Shown here piece by piece: positions 19,131 through 28,512 of a DNA stretch of 64,000 bases. The DNA comes from Neorhizobium huautlense (GTDB taxonomy: Bacteria > Pseudomonadota > Alphaproteobacteria > Rhizobiales > Rhizobiaceae): NCBI RefSeq assembly GCF_002968575.1, contig NZ_PVBM01000002.1, forward strand, positions 124,001-188,000, given 5' to 3'. Within the stretch, counting starts at the first letter, position 1. The number at the start of each line of letters is the position of its first letter. A program made the position numbers and the translations under genes. A model generated the notes under the pieces. It did not search any database and had not been told where the DNA came from. It saw only the letters and a program-made list of their open reading frames with translations.

Positions 19131-20627
19131 ATGGACGGCGAGGTTCATACCTCGGGGCGCTCGGAATCCTCGCCGGATGGCGCAGGACCGGAACCCATGC
19201 CGCGTCTCTTCAGCGGCCTTTCCGGCAGGCTTCTCTGGCTTACCGTCATTTTTGTCATGCTGGCGGAAATCTTGATTTTCGTTCCATCTGTCGCAGGCAT
19301 GCGCATGAACTGGCTGCGCGACCGTCTGGATACGGCCGCCGCCGCGGGCATTGTCATCGACGGTCTGCAACCGTCGGAGCTTCCCCGCGCGGTGCAGGAC
19401 GATACGCTTCTGGCGACGGGCACCAAGGTCATCGCGCTTAAAAAGGACGGCACTTCCCGCCTGCTGGCGGCTACCGACCTGCCGCCGCAGGTTGACCAGG
19501 TCTTCGATCTCACCGATGTGCCGATGTGGATCTCGATGCGCGACGCTCTGGATACCCTGTTCCTGGGCGGTGGCCGAGTCATGCGTGTTTTCGGGGCGAT
19601 CGGCGACACCGACATGATCATCGAACTGGTGATGACCGACGACGCGCTACGCAAGGACATGCTGAAATATTCGAAGATGATGTTTCTGCTGTCTTTGCTG
19701 ATTTCGCTCATTACAGCGGTGCTCATCTTCCTGGCCATCAACCGGATGATGATCATGCCGATCCGCCGGCTGACCCACAGCATGCAGTTTTTCTCGGAAC
19801 AGCCGGAGGATCCGAGCCGTGTCTTTGCCGGTGACCGGTCGCGCGGAGAGCTTGCCGTGGCCGGCCGGCATCTCGCCGCCATGCAGGTGGAATTGCAGCG
19901 CACCCTGAAGCAGCAGAAAAACCTCGCCGATCTCGGTCTGGCCGTTTCCAAGATCAATCACGACATGCGTAACATCCTGGCGTCGGCCCAATTGATGTCC
20001 GATCGGTTGACCGATGTCGACGACCCGATGGTGCGCAGCTTTGCGCCGAAGCTCTTACGCACGATCGACCGGGCCGTGGGTTATACCAGCGAAGTATTGG
20101 CTTATGGACAGGCATCCGAAGCTGCCCCGCGCCGCCGCCGTATCCGTCTGGCCGAACTCTGCCAGGACGTGCGCGACATTCTTGCCATCGATCCCGACGC
20201 CAGCATCGAATTCATCGATCAGATCCCGGCCGATGTCGAGGTGGATTGCGACAGCGAGCAGCTTTTCCGGGTCATCCACAATATCTGCCGCAATGCCTTG
20301 CAGGCGCTGACAAACTTCGATCCCGAGGACACCTCCATGGTCCGGCGCATTACCGTCTCGGCCCATCGGATCGGCAGCGTCGTCAGCATCACGGTCGACG
20401 ATACCGGCCCGGGCATGCCGCGCAAGGCGCGGGAAAACCTGTTTTCGGCCTTCCGTGGCTCGGCTCGTTCGGGCGGCACGGGCCTTGGTTTGGTGATTGC
20501 CCGCGAACTGGTTCTGGCGCATGGCGGCACGATCGCGCTGGTCGAAAAACCCGGCCCCGGAACGCAGTTCCGTATTGAGATTCCTGACCGTCCTGTTTCG
20601 CTGGAAGACTACCGGGCTCGAGCTTGA
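19131..20627 (+). CDS. Membrane-bound sensor histidine kinase (orphan)
   Basis: A 498-residue sensor kinase. Helices at about 28-50 and 180-205 flank a periplasmic domain of about 130 residues, followed by a HAMP-like segment. The phospho-acceptor region reads SKINHDMRNILAS with His277, a less common HDMRN-type H-box. The ATPase domain has the N-box VIHNICRNALQAL, G1 DDTGPGMP and G2 GTGLGLVIA. The ATG at 19131 is chosen because GGAG lies six bases upstream; an ATG four codons earlier lacks this. No response regulator lies nearby, so it is an orphan. Signal and partner unknown. Confidence 0.9.
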   Translation: MDGEVHTSGRSESSPDGAGPEPMPRLFSGLSGRLLWLTVIFVMLAEILIFVPSVAGMRMNWLRDRLDTAAAAGIVIDGLQPSELPRAVQDDTLLATGTKVIALKKDGTSRLLAATDLPPQVDQVFDLTDVPMWISMRDALDTLFLGGGRVMRVFGAIGDTDMIIELVMTDDALRKDMLKYSKMMFLLSLLISLITAVLIFLAINRMMIMPIRRLTHSMQFFSEQPEDPSRVFAGDRSRGELAVAGRHLAAMQVELQRTLKQQKNLADLGLAVSKINHDMRNILASAQLMSDRLTDVDDPMVRSFAPKLLRTIDRAVGYTSEVLAYGQASEAAPRRRRIRLAELCQDVRDILAIDPDASIEFIDQIPADVEVDCDSEQLFRVIHNICRNALQALTNFDPEDTSMVRRITVSAHRIGSVVSITVDDTGPGMPRKARENLFSAFRGSARSGGTGLGLVIARELVLAHGGTIALVEKPGPGTQFRIEIPDRPVSLEDYRARA

Positions 20628-20765
20628 CGCTAATAGATGTTGCTTCTCAATGGCTTGGGCGAGAAGTGACAGCAAAATGACGTTGCCCTCGGTAAAATCG
20701 CTTGCAATCTCTCGCGGCACCGATTAGAGGATCGCCACGCAAGCGGTGACGCACTGCTTGCCTAC

Positions 20766-20842
20766 GCACCCGTAGCTCAGCTGGATAGAGCACCAGACTA
20801 CGAATCTGGGGGTCAGGAGTTCGAATCTCTTCGGGTGCGCCA
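20766..20842 (+). tRNA. tRNA-Arg(ACG)
   Basis: A complete cloverleaf: acceptor GCACCCG pairs with CGGGTGC, D-arm GCTC/GAGC, anticodon stem CCAGA/TCTGG with loop CTACGAA (anticodon ACG at 20800-20802), and T-arm with TTCGAAT. Discriminator G and an encoded CCA end. ACG is converted to ICG to read CGU, CGC and CGA. No integrase or repeated 3' end lies nearby, so there is no sign of an integration site. Confidence 0.96.
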
Positions 20843-20958
20843 TTTTCTCCTCCATCGGCAATACTCTCCCGAAGCGGTGGCAAACTGCCATTTGTTTGTT
20901 GATCCTCGCCGCAGACCGTGCCACGTGCAAGGTTGAATGTTCTTCCGTGAGGGCGGCA

Positions 20959-22494
20959 ATGGATCGAGATGGCGGCTTTGTGGATCTGCGGGAGCGGCCC
21001 GGGCAGGGCAGCAGGCTCGCCAATTTTCTCTCGGGCGGATTGTGGCCGGCGACGCTTTTTCTCGGTGTTTATTTTGTCGCTAGTATCGCCACGCGGCTGG
21101 CTTTGCCGCATTCGCTGACACTCGACGAGGCCGAACAGTCTCTGTTCTCGCAATATTGGCTCGCCGGTTACGGCCCGCAGCCACCCTTCTACAACTGGGT
21201 ACAGAACGCTTTTGTAAGCATCATGGGAATCTCGCTGCTCGCGTTGACGCTGCCGAAGTTCGTGATGCTGCTTCTTTGCTATTTCTTCTTTGGTTTGGCG
21301 GCGCGGGAGATCGACGGCCGGGCGGGCTTCGTGGCGATGGCGATGCTGAGCCTGCTGACGCTGCCGCAGGTTTCCTACATGCCGCAGCAGGACCTCACCC
21401 ACACGGTCGCGGTGCTGATGGCGACCTCGCTGTTTCTCTACGGCTTGTTCCGAACGCTCGCCCGTCCGGATTGGATGGGTTATGCCCTGCTTGGACTGGC
21501 GATCGGCATCGGCACCATATCGAAATACAATTTTGTGCTGCTTCCTGCAGCGACGGTCGCTGCCGTCTTCGCCGACAGGGAATGGCGCGCCCGCCTCTTA
21601 GACATCCAGATCCTGCTCACGGCGGCGGTCAGCCTGGCGATCATCATGCCGCATGCGCTCTGGCTGCTCGGCAATATCGATCTGGCGACGAAGGGCACGA
21701 TCAGCAAGATGGTCGAAGCGAACGCACCGCACGGGATGGCCCGCATTGCTCGCGCTCTCGGCTCGCTGGTCCTCGCCTGCATCGCTTTCGGCGCCCTGAC
21801 CCTGGTTGTTTTCGCGGTGGCCTTCAAAAGCAAGTTCAGGCAAGCGATAAGAAAGACCACCCGCTGGACTCGTCTCCTGGGGATCATGATGCTGGTTTCG
21901 CTGCTTGGCGTGGTTCTGGTGATCCTTCTTGCAGGCACGACCAAAATCACCGAGCGTTGGCTCGATCCCTATCTTCTGGCGCTGCCGCTATACCTGCTTC
22001 TGAAGTTCGGAGGAGCTGGAGCGGATGTCGTCGCCAGTCTGAAGCGATTCCTCCCGGTTTTTCTGACCATCATGGCGATTACGCTGATCCCATTGGCGGC
22101 AAAGACGGTGACGGCGGGAATGACCGGCAGTTACACGAGGATCAATTATCCGTTCACGCTCGTTGCCGAGACGCTGAAAGCGGAGGGGCAGCCATCATTG
22201 ATCATCGCCGGCGGCACTCACCTTGGCGGGAATATGCGGCTGCGGTTCCCCGGTACTCCCGTGGTCGACCCGGGCCGGCCGATTGCAGGTTTTCCGCCTC
22301 TGGACTCTCTAAAATCACCAATCCTGGTCATCTGGCCGATCAATGCGGACACCGTGCAGCAGCCCCCCTTTGCCCTGCCGCCGGAGGTATCGGCGCTCGG
22401 CCTTACGGCCTCTCCCGTGCAGTCCCTGTCGTTTCCGCATGAATATGGCGACGGCAGAACCGGATTGAAGCTCGGCTATCTCTGGCTTCGTTGA
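20959..22494 (+). CDS. GT39/GT83-type membrane glycosyltransferase (ArnT/PMT-like)
   Basis: A 511-residue polytopic membrane protein with about 11-13 helices. The first periplasmic loop has LTLDEAEQS, the acidic motif that is catalytic in lipid-phosphate-sugar-dependent transferases of the PMT/ArnT clan, followed by QPPFYNW, typical of this clan. Such enzymes move a sugar from a polyprenyl-phosphate donor to lipid A, glycan or protein on the periplasmic side. The C-terminal 120 residues form a soluble domain. ATG at 20959 with GAGGG seven bases upstream. Single gene between tRNA-Arg and the SDR gene. Acceptor and donor unknown. Confidence 0.82.
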   Translation: MDRDGGFVDLRERPGQGSRLANFLSGGLWPATLFLGVYFVASIATRLALPHSLTLDEAEQSLFSQYWLAGYGPQPPFYNWVQNAFVSIMGISLLALTLPKFVMLLLCYFFFGLAAREIDGRAGFVAMAMLSLLTLPQVSYMPQQDLTHTVAVLMATSLFLYGLFRTLARPDWMGYALLGLAIGIGTISKYNFVLLPAATVAAVFADREWRARLLDIQILLTAAVSLAIIMPHALWLLGNIDLATKGTISKMVEANAPHGMARIARALGSLVLACIAFGALTLVVFAVAFKSKFRQAIRKTTRWTRLLGIMMLVSLLGVVLVILLAGTTKITERWLDPYLLALPLYLLLKFGGAGADVVASLKRFLPVFLTIMAITLIPLAAKTVTAGMTGSYTRINYPFTLVAETLKAEGQPSLIIAGGTHLGGNMRLRFPGTPVVDPGRPIAGFPPLDSLKSPILVIWPINADTVQQPPFALPPEVSALGLTASPVQSLSFPHEYGDGRTGLKLGYLWLR

Positions 22495-22565
22495 AGACCG
22501 TAGGTAACCTGATATATCTCTCGCCGAAGTCGCGGTGCGACGAAAAAATCTCAAGGAGATCCCGG

Positions 22566-23273
22566 ATGGCTGAAACGGAAAAAGTGGCGCTGATCACCGG
22601 CGGCGGACGCGGCATGGGCGAGGCGATCGCGCGCGAGCTTCATGCCGAGGGATACAAGCTGGCGCTGATGTCGCCGTCCGAAAGCTGTGAAAAGCTGGCG
22701 GGCGAATTGGGCGGCGTAGCCTCCCGAGGCGTTGCCGAGAAGGCCGAAGACATCCAGGCGATTTTCGATTTGACCATGAAAACCTACGGCCGCATCGACG
22801 CGGTCGTAAATCTTACCGGCCACCCTCCAAAGGGAGACTTGCTGGATATTGCCGACGAGGCCTGGACGCTGGGATCCGACATGATGATCCTTTCGCTGGT
22901 ACGCATGGCCCGCCTCGTCACGCCGGTCATGCAGAGACAGGGCAAGGGTGCCTTCGTCAACATCACCACGTTTGCGGCCTACGAGCCATCGCTCGTCTTT
23001 CCCGTTTCCTGCACGTATCGTGCGGCGGCAGGCGCTTTCACAAAGCTTTATTCCGATCGTTATGCGGCCGACAATATCCGCATGAACTGCATTCTGCCCG
23101 GATATATCGACAGCCTCGACCACAAGCCGGAAACGGCCGACAAGGTGCCGATGAAGAGAATCGGTCATGTGGAAGAGATCGCCAAGACCGCAACTTTCCT
23201 GCTGTCCGATGGTGCTGGCTACATCACCGGTCAAAATATCCGCGTCGATGGCGGCGTCACTCGTCACGTTTGA
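22566..23273 (+). CDS. SDR-family protein with altered catalytic triad
   Basis: A 235-residue Rossmann-fold protein of the short-chain dehydrogenase/reductase family. The cofactor motif TGGGRGMG (11-18) is intact, and VNLTG replaces the usual NNAG. Counting from NITTF, the catalytic Ser position is Thr135, the Tyr position is Ser148 and the Lys position is Arg152, so the YxxxK motif is missing; the nearest Tyr (151) is followed at +4 by Ala. It may bind NAD(P) without normal dehydrogenase chemistry. AAGGAG lies seven bases before the ATG. It is followed after 14 bp by the proline-racemase-family gene, so the two form a unit. Confidence 0.88.
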   Translation: MAETEKVALITGGGRGMGEAIARELHAEGYKLALMSPSESCEKLAGELGGVASRGVAEKAEDIQAIFDLTMKTYGRIDAVVNLTGHPPKGDLLDIADEAWTLGSDMMILSLVRMARLVTPVMQRQGKGAFVNITTFAAYEPSLVFPVSCTYRAAAGAFTKLYSDRYAADNIRMNCILPGYIDSLDHKPETADKVPMKRIGHVEEIAKTATFLLSDGAGYITGQNIRVDGGVTRHV

Positions 23274-23287
23274 TCAGAGGTAATGAG

Positions 23288-24325
23288 ATGAGGTGGAAGC
23301 GCACCATTCAGCTGCTGGACGTCCATTGCGAAGGCGAGATCGGCAAGGTCGCGATCGGGGGAGTTCCGAAAATCCCGGGCGAAACGCTCGCCGCACAGCT
23401 TCACTGGCTGAACACCGATCCGAAGGGCAGCGAGCTTCGCCGCTTTCTCTGCCTCGAGCCGCGCGGTGCGCCGATCGGTTCCGTCAATCTGCTTTTGCCG
23501 GCGAAACATCCGGATGCGGATGCGGCCTTCATCATCCTGCAGCCGGACCAGGCGCATGCAAGTTCCGGCTCCAATTCGATCTGCGTCACGACAGCACTGC
23601 TGGAATCCGGTATCGTCGAGATGAGAGAGCCGGAAACGGTCGTGACCCTGGAAACAGCGGCCGGCCTGGTGAAGGCGACGGCCACTTGCCGCGATGGGCG
23701 CTGCGAAAAGGTGAAGCTAACCATGGTGCCGTCCTTCGTGCATGACCTCGATGTCGCGCTGGAGACGCCGCACTGGGGCCGGATCACACTCGATCTTTGT
23801 TATGGAGGCATCTTCTACGCGCTTGTGGACGTCAGCCAGATCGGCTTGACGATCGACAAGGGCAATGCCGCGGCGCTGGTTCAGGCAGGAATGGTGCTGA
23901 AGGACTTGATCAACCGGGAGATACCGGTGGTGCATCCGGAAATCCCCGCGATCTCGGGCGTTGCTTATGTCATGTTCCGGGATACGGAATCGGACGGCAC
24001 GGTTCGTACCTGCACGACCATGTGGCCGGGCCGCGCGGACCGCTCCCCTTGCGGAACAGGAAACTCGGCCAATCTGGCAGCACTTCACGCACGTGGCTGC
24101 GCGAAAGTGGGCGACCTATTCAAGTCGCGCTCCATCATCGGTTCCGAGTTCGAAGTGGGGCTTGCAGCAGAGGCGAGAGTCGCGGGAAAGCCGGCGATCA
24201 TTCCCACGATCGCCGGCCGCGGCTTTACGTTCGGGCTGCACCAGATTGCGCTCGATCCCTTTGACCCACTGGCAGAAGGTTTCGCCATGACCGATGTCTG
24301 GGGCCCTTCCGCAGGAGAGATCTAG
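23288..24325 (+). CDS. Proline racemase superfamily protein with Ser/Cys active-site pair
   Basis: A 345-residue member of the proline racemase/hydroxyproline epimerase/trans-3-hydroxyproline dehydratase superfamily. The second catalytic motif, SPCGTGNSA, is intact (Cys255). The first, normally MCGH, reads SSGS, so the first catalytic Cys is Ser93 and the His is also Ser. A two-Cys pair is needed for racemases, so simple proline racemase activity is unlikely; a dehydratase- or epimerase-like reaction is more plausible. The ATG at 23288 has AGAGG seven bases upstream. Probably co-transcribed with the SDR gene. Its stop shares a CTAG with the stop of the convergent Sel1 gene. Confidence 0.87.
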   Translation: MRWKRTIQLLDVHCEGEIGKVAIGGVPKIPGETLAAQLHWLNTDPKGSELRRFLCLEPRGAPIGSVNLLLPAKHPDADAAFIILQPDQAHASSGSNSICVTTALLESGIVEMREPETVVTLETAAGLVKATATCRDGRCEKVKLTMVPSFVHDLDVALETPHWGRITLDLCYGGIFYALVDVSQIGLTIDKGNAAALVQAGMVLKDLINREIPVVHPEIPAISGVAYVMFRDTESDGTVRTCTTMWPGRADRSPCGTGNSANLAALHARGCAKVGDLFKSRSIIGSEFEVGLAAEARVAGKPAIIPTIAGRGFTFGLHQIALDPFDPLAEGFAMTDVWGPSAGEI

Positions 24326-25248
24326 ATTTCCTTACCGATTGTGGCAGGCGTCTCCATGTCGCCCGGTTTCAGCACGAGCGAGTTGACGCTTTCCGATTCA
24401 GATGGGTCGCCTGGTGCCGGAACGACGCCGAGCTCCTGCATCTGCAGAAATTTATAGGCACCGAAAACGTCGCCGTTTTCGCCGGCCTCGCGGTACATTT
24501 CTGCAGCCTTGAGGGCGTTGGCTTCGATGCCTTCGCCGGCTTCGTACATCAGGCCCAGATTGATCATGGCGTCCGTATTGCCGCGTTGCGCAGCCAGATC
24601 ATACCAGGCTATAGCCGTCTGATCGTCCTCCGGAACGAGATGGCCTTCGTCATAAATGGTGCCGATATTGAAGGCAGCGGTGTCGTCGCCCTCGGCCGCG
24701 GCCTTGTCGAACCACTGCAGGGCACTGTGAATGTCCGGCTTCGTGCCGAGTCCGTCGCGGTAGGCGACGCCGAGGTTATAGGCGGCAAGCACGTTACCGC
24801 TGTGCGCGGCTTCTTTATAGAACTGAAATTCAGCCTGTTCATCACCCAATCGGCCCATCAACATTCCGAAATTCACCTTGGCCGCCGGGTATCCGGCCTG
24901 AACGGCTACATTGTAGGCGCTCATCGCCTGGTCTGCCTGTTGAGCCTTGTTGAGAGCTCGGCCGAGCTGATAGGCGAAACGGGGATTGCCCGTGCTTTCG
25001 AAAGCCACACGACAGGCATCGACCGCAGTTCCATCGATCTCGCCGATATCAACCGGTGCGAATTCATTGTTGCGCTGCTGATCATAGGGGCTTCCAGCCA
25101 GCCGGTCGCATTCGCCTTGCATCATGGAGACAAGCTTCAGATTCGCCTGCTCTTCGGCGCCTGGTGAAACCGTCAGTGCGCAAAGCGCAACGGCAGTGCC
25201 TGCGGCAATTGCCAATCCCTTATTGACTTTAAAGGCGCGGGATTTCAT
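24322..25248 (-). CDS. Exported Sel1-like repeat protein
   Basis: A 308-residue protein with a signal peptide or N-terminal anchor (about 11-31) followed by at least five tandem Sel1-like (SLR/TPR-related) repeats, seen as the repeated pattern A-x2-N-x-G-x2-Y-x2-G between about 110 and 265; examples are AAYNLGVAYRDGLG and AMINLGLMYEAGEG. Such alpha-solenoids mediate protein-protein contacts; in rhizobia some act in exopolysaccharide or envelope control. A perfect EcfG-type promoter lies 40 bp upstream, so it should belong to the general stress response. Partners unknown. Confidence 0.88.
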   Translation of the reverse strand: MKSRAFKVNKGLAIAAGTAVALCALTVSPGAEEQANLKLVSMMQGECDRLAGSPYDQQRNNEFAPVDIGEIDGTAVDACRVAFESTGNPRFAYQLGRALNKAQQADQAMSAYNVAVQAGYPAAKVNFGMLMGRLGDEQAEFQFYKEAAHSGNVLAAYNLGVAYRDGLGTKPDIHSALQWFDKAAAEGDDTAAFNIGTIYDEGHLVPEDDQTAIAWYDLAAQRGNTDAMINLGLMYEAGEGIEANALKAAEMYREAGENGDVFGAYKFLQMQELGVVPAPGDPSESESVNSLVLKPGDMETPATIGKEI

Positions 25249-25287
25249 TGTGTGCTCCGCTTCACAGATCCTTCAGATTGATTAACG

Positions 25288-25312
25288 AACGCCGAAAGCG
25301 GACGTGGGTTCC
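25288..25312 (-). promoter_or_regulatory. EcfG-type (general stress) promoter of the Sel1 gene
   Basis: On the minus strand, GGAAC is followed after exactly 16 bp by CGTT, the consensus of the alphaproteobacterial general stress sigma factor. The predicted start leaves a leader of about 30 bases before the gene. Confidence 0.78.
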
Positions 25313-25411
25313 TTATGTCCTGGCTTTCGATTGCTGTTCTCTGCCTCCTATTCTGCACATTTGCGTGAAACTCGATATTTGGCAGATGAGATGCCTGGAG
25401 CGGTGTCAATC

Positions 25412-25423
25412 ATCACATGTGAT
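25412..25423. promoter_or_regulatory. 12-bp perfect palindrome upstream of pyrC
   Basis: ATCACATGTGAT is fully self-complementary and lies 60 bp before the pyrC start. It could be a regulator binding site; no family can be named. Confidence 0.4.
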
Positions 25424-25482
25424 TGTTTTGGATGAGTCGTTGGTGGTATGCGGGTGGGATCGAACACATTCGGAAATTCACC

Positions 25483-26520
25483 ATGAAGACACTCACTCTC
25501 CGCCGCCCCGATGATTGGCACCTGCATCTGCGCGATGGCGCAGTCCTGCAAGGAGTGATCGGCGATACGAGCCGCCATTTCGCTCGCGCCATCATCATGC
25601 CGAACCTCGTGCCGCCGGTGGTGACGACGGCCGATGCGCGGGCCTATCGGGGTCGCATCCTCCAAGCCCTTCCCGAGGGCGACCGGTTCGAGCCGCTGAT
25701 GACCCTCTATCTCACGGAACACACGGATCCGAACGATGTCGAAGAGGGCCGGAAAAGCGGCCTCATCACCGCCGTAAAACTTTATCCCGCTGGTGCCACG
25801 ACGAATTCCCATGGCGGTGTCCGGGACATCGACAAAGCCATGCCGGTGCTGGAGCGCATGGCGAAGATCGGACTGCCGCTCTGCGTCCATGGGGAGGTGA
25901 CGACGCCGGAGGTGGATATCTTCGACCGTGAAGCGGTGTTCATCGAAACAGTTCTCGATCCGCTGCGCCGGCGCCTGCCCGAACTCAAGATCACCATGGA
26001 ACACGTGACGACCGCAGACGGGATCGATTACATCAAGTCGTCCGGAAGCAATCTTGCCGGATCGATCACGACCCATCATTTGATCATCAATCGCAATGCC
26101 ATCCTGGTCGGCGGCATTCGCCCCCATTATTATTGCCTGCCGGTCGCCAAGCGCGAGAACCATCGTTTGGCGCTCCGCGCCGCCGCGACATCTGGCGACC
26201 CCCGCTTTTTCCTCGGTACCGATTCCGCTCCGCATGTCGACCCGCTGAAGGAGTGCGCCTGCGGTTGCGCCGGCATCTACACCTCCGTGAATACCATGAG
26301 CTGCCTGGCCCACGTCTTCGAGCAGGAAAATGCCCTGGACAAGCTTGAGGCATTTACCTCGCTCAACGGTCCGGCATGGTACGGGCTGAAGCCGAATGAA
26401 GAAATGATCACGCTTGAGAAGCGGGATCAGCCGGTGAACTTTCCAGGCAAACGTGACACAGAGGCTGGCCCGATTACAGTCTTCGATCCGATGTTTCCCT
26501 TGCACTGGGAAGTTCTTTAG
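25483..26520 (+). CDS. pyrC: Dihydroorotase (class II, PyrC)
   Basis: Zinc amidohydrolase that cyclises N-carbamoyl-aspartate to dihydroorotate in pyrimidine synthesis. The 345 residues match the homodimeric E. coli-type enzyme. Visible are the metal motif HLHLRD near the N-terminus, the carbamylated Lys in [14 protein letters not shown], the His ligands in LCVHGE and MEHVTT, and the Asp in LGTDSAPH. The ATG at 25483 begins [19 protein letters not shown], the standard N-terminus; the upstream frame is ignored. pyrE follows 160 bp later in the same direction. Confidence 0.96.
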   Translation: MKTLTLRRPDDWHLHLRDGAVLQGVIGDTSRHFARAIIMPNLVPPVVTTADARAYRGRILQALPEGDRFEPLMTLYLTEHTDPNDVEEGRKSGLITAVKLYPAGATTNSHGGVRDIDKAMPVLERMAKIGLPLCVHGEVTTPEVDIFDREAVFIETVLDPLRRRLPELKITMEHVTTADGIDYIKSSGSNLAGSITTHHLIINRNAILVGGIRPHYYCLPVAKRENHRLALRAAATSGDPRFFLGTDSAPHVDPLKECACGCAGIYTSVNTMSCLAHVFEQENALDKLEAFTSLNGPAWYGLKPNEEMITLEKRDQPVNFPGKRDTEAGPITVFDPMFPLHWEVL

Positions 26521-26682
26521 AAAGACGCTTCCAGTCTGCTCGGTGGCGTGACCGCATTCCTGACGGGTGGTTTCTGCACGTCCTGTGCGGCATTCGTCCC
26601 CGCCGGTTATTTACTGCATCGTCTGGCGCGCCGGCTCGCTTGCTGCTATTCCGGCCCGTGGTTGTCAAACAGGAGCGGGCGC

Positions 26683-27378
26683 ATGATTCAGACCACATTT
26701 CCGGAACGCGGCGTAATGGCCGAACTGATGGCGAAGATGCTCTGGGAAATCGGAGCGGTGCATTTCAGCGCCGACAAGCCCTACAAGCTTTCCTCCGGCA
26801 TGATGAGCCCGGTCTATATCGACTGCCGCAAGCTGATCTCTTATCCGCGCATCCGTTCGGCGATCATGGATTTTGCCGCCGCGACGGTGATGCGCGATGC
26901 CGGCTTCGAGAAGTTCGATTGCGTGGCAGGTGGCGAGACTGCCGGCATTCCCTTCGCAGCCTTTCTCGCTGAACGGCTCGGTTTGCCGATGATCTACGTC
27001 CGCAAGGCGCCAAAAGGTCATGGCCGCAATGCCCAGATCGAAGGTCATATGCCGGATGGAGCCCGCGTTCTGGTCATCGAAGATCTGACGACCGCCGGCG
27101 GCAGCATGTTCAAGTTCATCGACGCGATCCGCGCTGCCGGCGGTGTGGTCGATCATGGTATCGCGCTCTTTTTTTACAGCATCTTCCCGGAAGCCGAACA
27201 GCGGTTCTCGAACGGCAAGGTCCAGCTTCACCATATCGCGACATGGCGCAACGTGCTGGCTGTCGCCCGGGAAGCCAAGCTGTTCGATCACAAAACGCTC
27301 TCCGAAGTCGAAGCGTTTCTCGATGCGCCGCTCGCCTGGTCCGGGCGCAACGGTGGCGTCAGCGAACTTGCTCTCTGA
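26683..27378 (+). CDS. pyrE: Orotate phosphoribosyltransferase
   Basis: Joins orotate to PRPP to form OMP, the step after dihydroorotate oxidation. The 231-residue protein has the PRPP-binding motif [13 protein letters not shown] and the conserved [11 protein letters not shown] loop. The ATG at 26683 is preceded by AGGAG; the longer frame from 26548 has no ribosome site. It follows pyrC, so two pyrimidine genes cluster, but the 160-bp gap leaves co-transcription open. Confidence 0.96.
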   Translation: MIQTTFPERGVMAELMAKMLWEIGAVHFSADKPYKLSSGMMSPVYIDCRKLISYPRIRSAIMDFAAATVMRDAGFEKFDCVAGGETAGIPFAAFLAERLGLPMIYVRKAPKGHGRNAQIEGHMPDGARVLVIEDLTTAGGSMFKFIDAIRAAGGVVDHGIALFFYSIFPEAEQRFSNGKVQLHHIATWRNVLAVAREAKLFDHKTLSEVEAFLDAPLAWSGRNGGVSELAL

Positions 27379-27453
27379 ATTTTTGCTCTGGCAATTTTAC
27401 AAAAGCTCGCTTAATCGATTGAAATACAGCTTGGACTGGCGCGGGAGGACCCC

Positions 27454-28380
27454 ATGATTTTGTGCTGCGGCGAAGCCCTGATCGACATGCTCCCGCGTGA
27501 GACCACGCGCGGGGAAAACGGCTTTGCGCCTTACGCGGGCGGAGCGGTCTTCAACACCGCCATTGGGCTTGGCCGGTTGGGACAGCCCGCCGCCTTCTTC
27601 ACCGGTCTGTCGAACGACATGATGGGCGATATTTTGCGCGATACCTTGCGCAAGAGCCAAGTGGATTTTAGCTACTGCGCGACGCTTTCCAGACCGACCA
27701 CCATCGCCTTCGTGAAGCTGGTCGACGGCCATGCCTCCTATGCCTTCTATGATGAGAACACCGCTGGTCGGATGATCACCGAGGCGGACCTGCCCGCTCT
27801 CGGCGAGGACTGTGAAGCGTTGCATTTCGGTGCAATCAGCCTCATTCCCGAACCCTGCGGCTCGACCTATGAAGCCCTGATGGTGCGGGAGCATGCAAAG
27901 CGGGTCATATCGCTGGATCCGAACATCCGTCCCGGCTTCATCAAAGACAAGGCGTCCCACATGGCGCGTATCCGCCGTATGGCGGCGATGTCCGATATCG
28001 TCAAGTTTTCGGACGAAGACCTGGTCTGGTTCGGCCTTGAGGGCGACGAGGAGACGCTCGCCCGTCACTGGCTGCATCACGGCGCGAAGCTGGTGGTCGT
28101 CACGCGGGGCGCACAAGGTGCTGCCGGCTACACGGCCAATCATAAGGTGACGGTGCCCAGCGAGAAGGTAACGGTCGTGGATACTGTCGGCGCGGGAGAC
28201 ACGTTCGATGCCGGTATCCTGGCATCACTCAAAATGCAGAACCTCCTGACCAAGGAACAGGTCGCCAATCTCTCGCAAGACCAGATTGCCAAGGCTCTGG
28301 CACTCGGGGCAAAGGCCGCGGCGATTACTGTTTCGCGTGCCGGCGCCAACCCGCCTTTCGCCCACGAGATGGGTCTGTAA
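27454..28380 (+). CDS. PfkB-family carbohydrate kinase, fructokinase-like
   Basis: A 308-residue ribokinase-fold sugar kinase. The N-terminus CGEALIDMLP and the AGGAVFNTAIGLGRLG segment match PfkB signature 1; the C-terminal GAGDTFDAG is signature 2 with the catalytic Asp. Close resemblance in the first 40 residues to bacterial fructokinases, and the neighbouring pgi, suggest fructose to fructose-6-phosphate. GGGAGG lies upstream of the ATG. It is convergent with pgi, with a 9-bp-stem hairpin in between. Sugar specificity is inferred. Confidence 0.88.
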   Translation: MILCCGEALIDMLPRETTRGENGFAPYAGGAVFNTAIGLGRLGQPAAFFTGLSNDMMGDILRDTLRKSQVDFSYCATLSRPTTIAFVKLVDGHASYAFYDENTAGRMITEADLPALGEDCEALHFGAISLIPEPCGSTYEALMVREHAKRVISLDPNIRPGFIKDKASHMARIRRMAAMSDIVKFSDEDLVWFGLEGDEETLARHWLHHGAKLVVVTRGAQGAAGYTANHKVTVPSEKVTVVDTVGAGDTFDAGILASLKMQNLLTKEQVANLSQDQIAKALALGAKAAAITVSRAGANPPFAHEMGL

Positions 28381-28423
28381 GACAACCATATGCCGTTGGG
28401 ATAGAATAGGGGGTGTGAACCCA

Positions 28424-28448
28424 TCCCTCTGCCGGCAGTGCAGAGGGA
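28424..28448. terminator. Hairpin between convergent kinase and pgi genes
   Basis: TCCCTCTGC and GCAGAGGGA form a perfect 9-bp stem with a seven-base loop. There is no T-run on either strand, so the terminator role rests on position between two convergent gene ends. Confidence 0.5.
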
Positions 28449-28512
28449 CTTAAGTGGCACAGCTCGTATCTGACCATTCCGGCGGAAGGCGGACAAGCCG
28501 CCCTGCGGTTGG

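Noticed and set aside
17571-19370. Long open frame of 599 codons on the minus strand across the chemoreceptor gene
   Set aside because: Antisense shadow of a high-GC gene; low-complexity translation, no motif, no ribosome site.
20766-20842. tRNA-Arg as an integration site
   Set aside because: No integrase, no repeat of the tRNA 3' end within the window and ordinary chromosomal genes on both sides.
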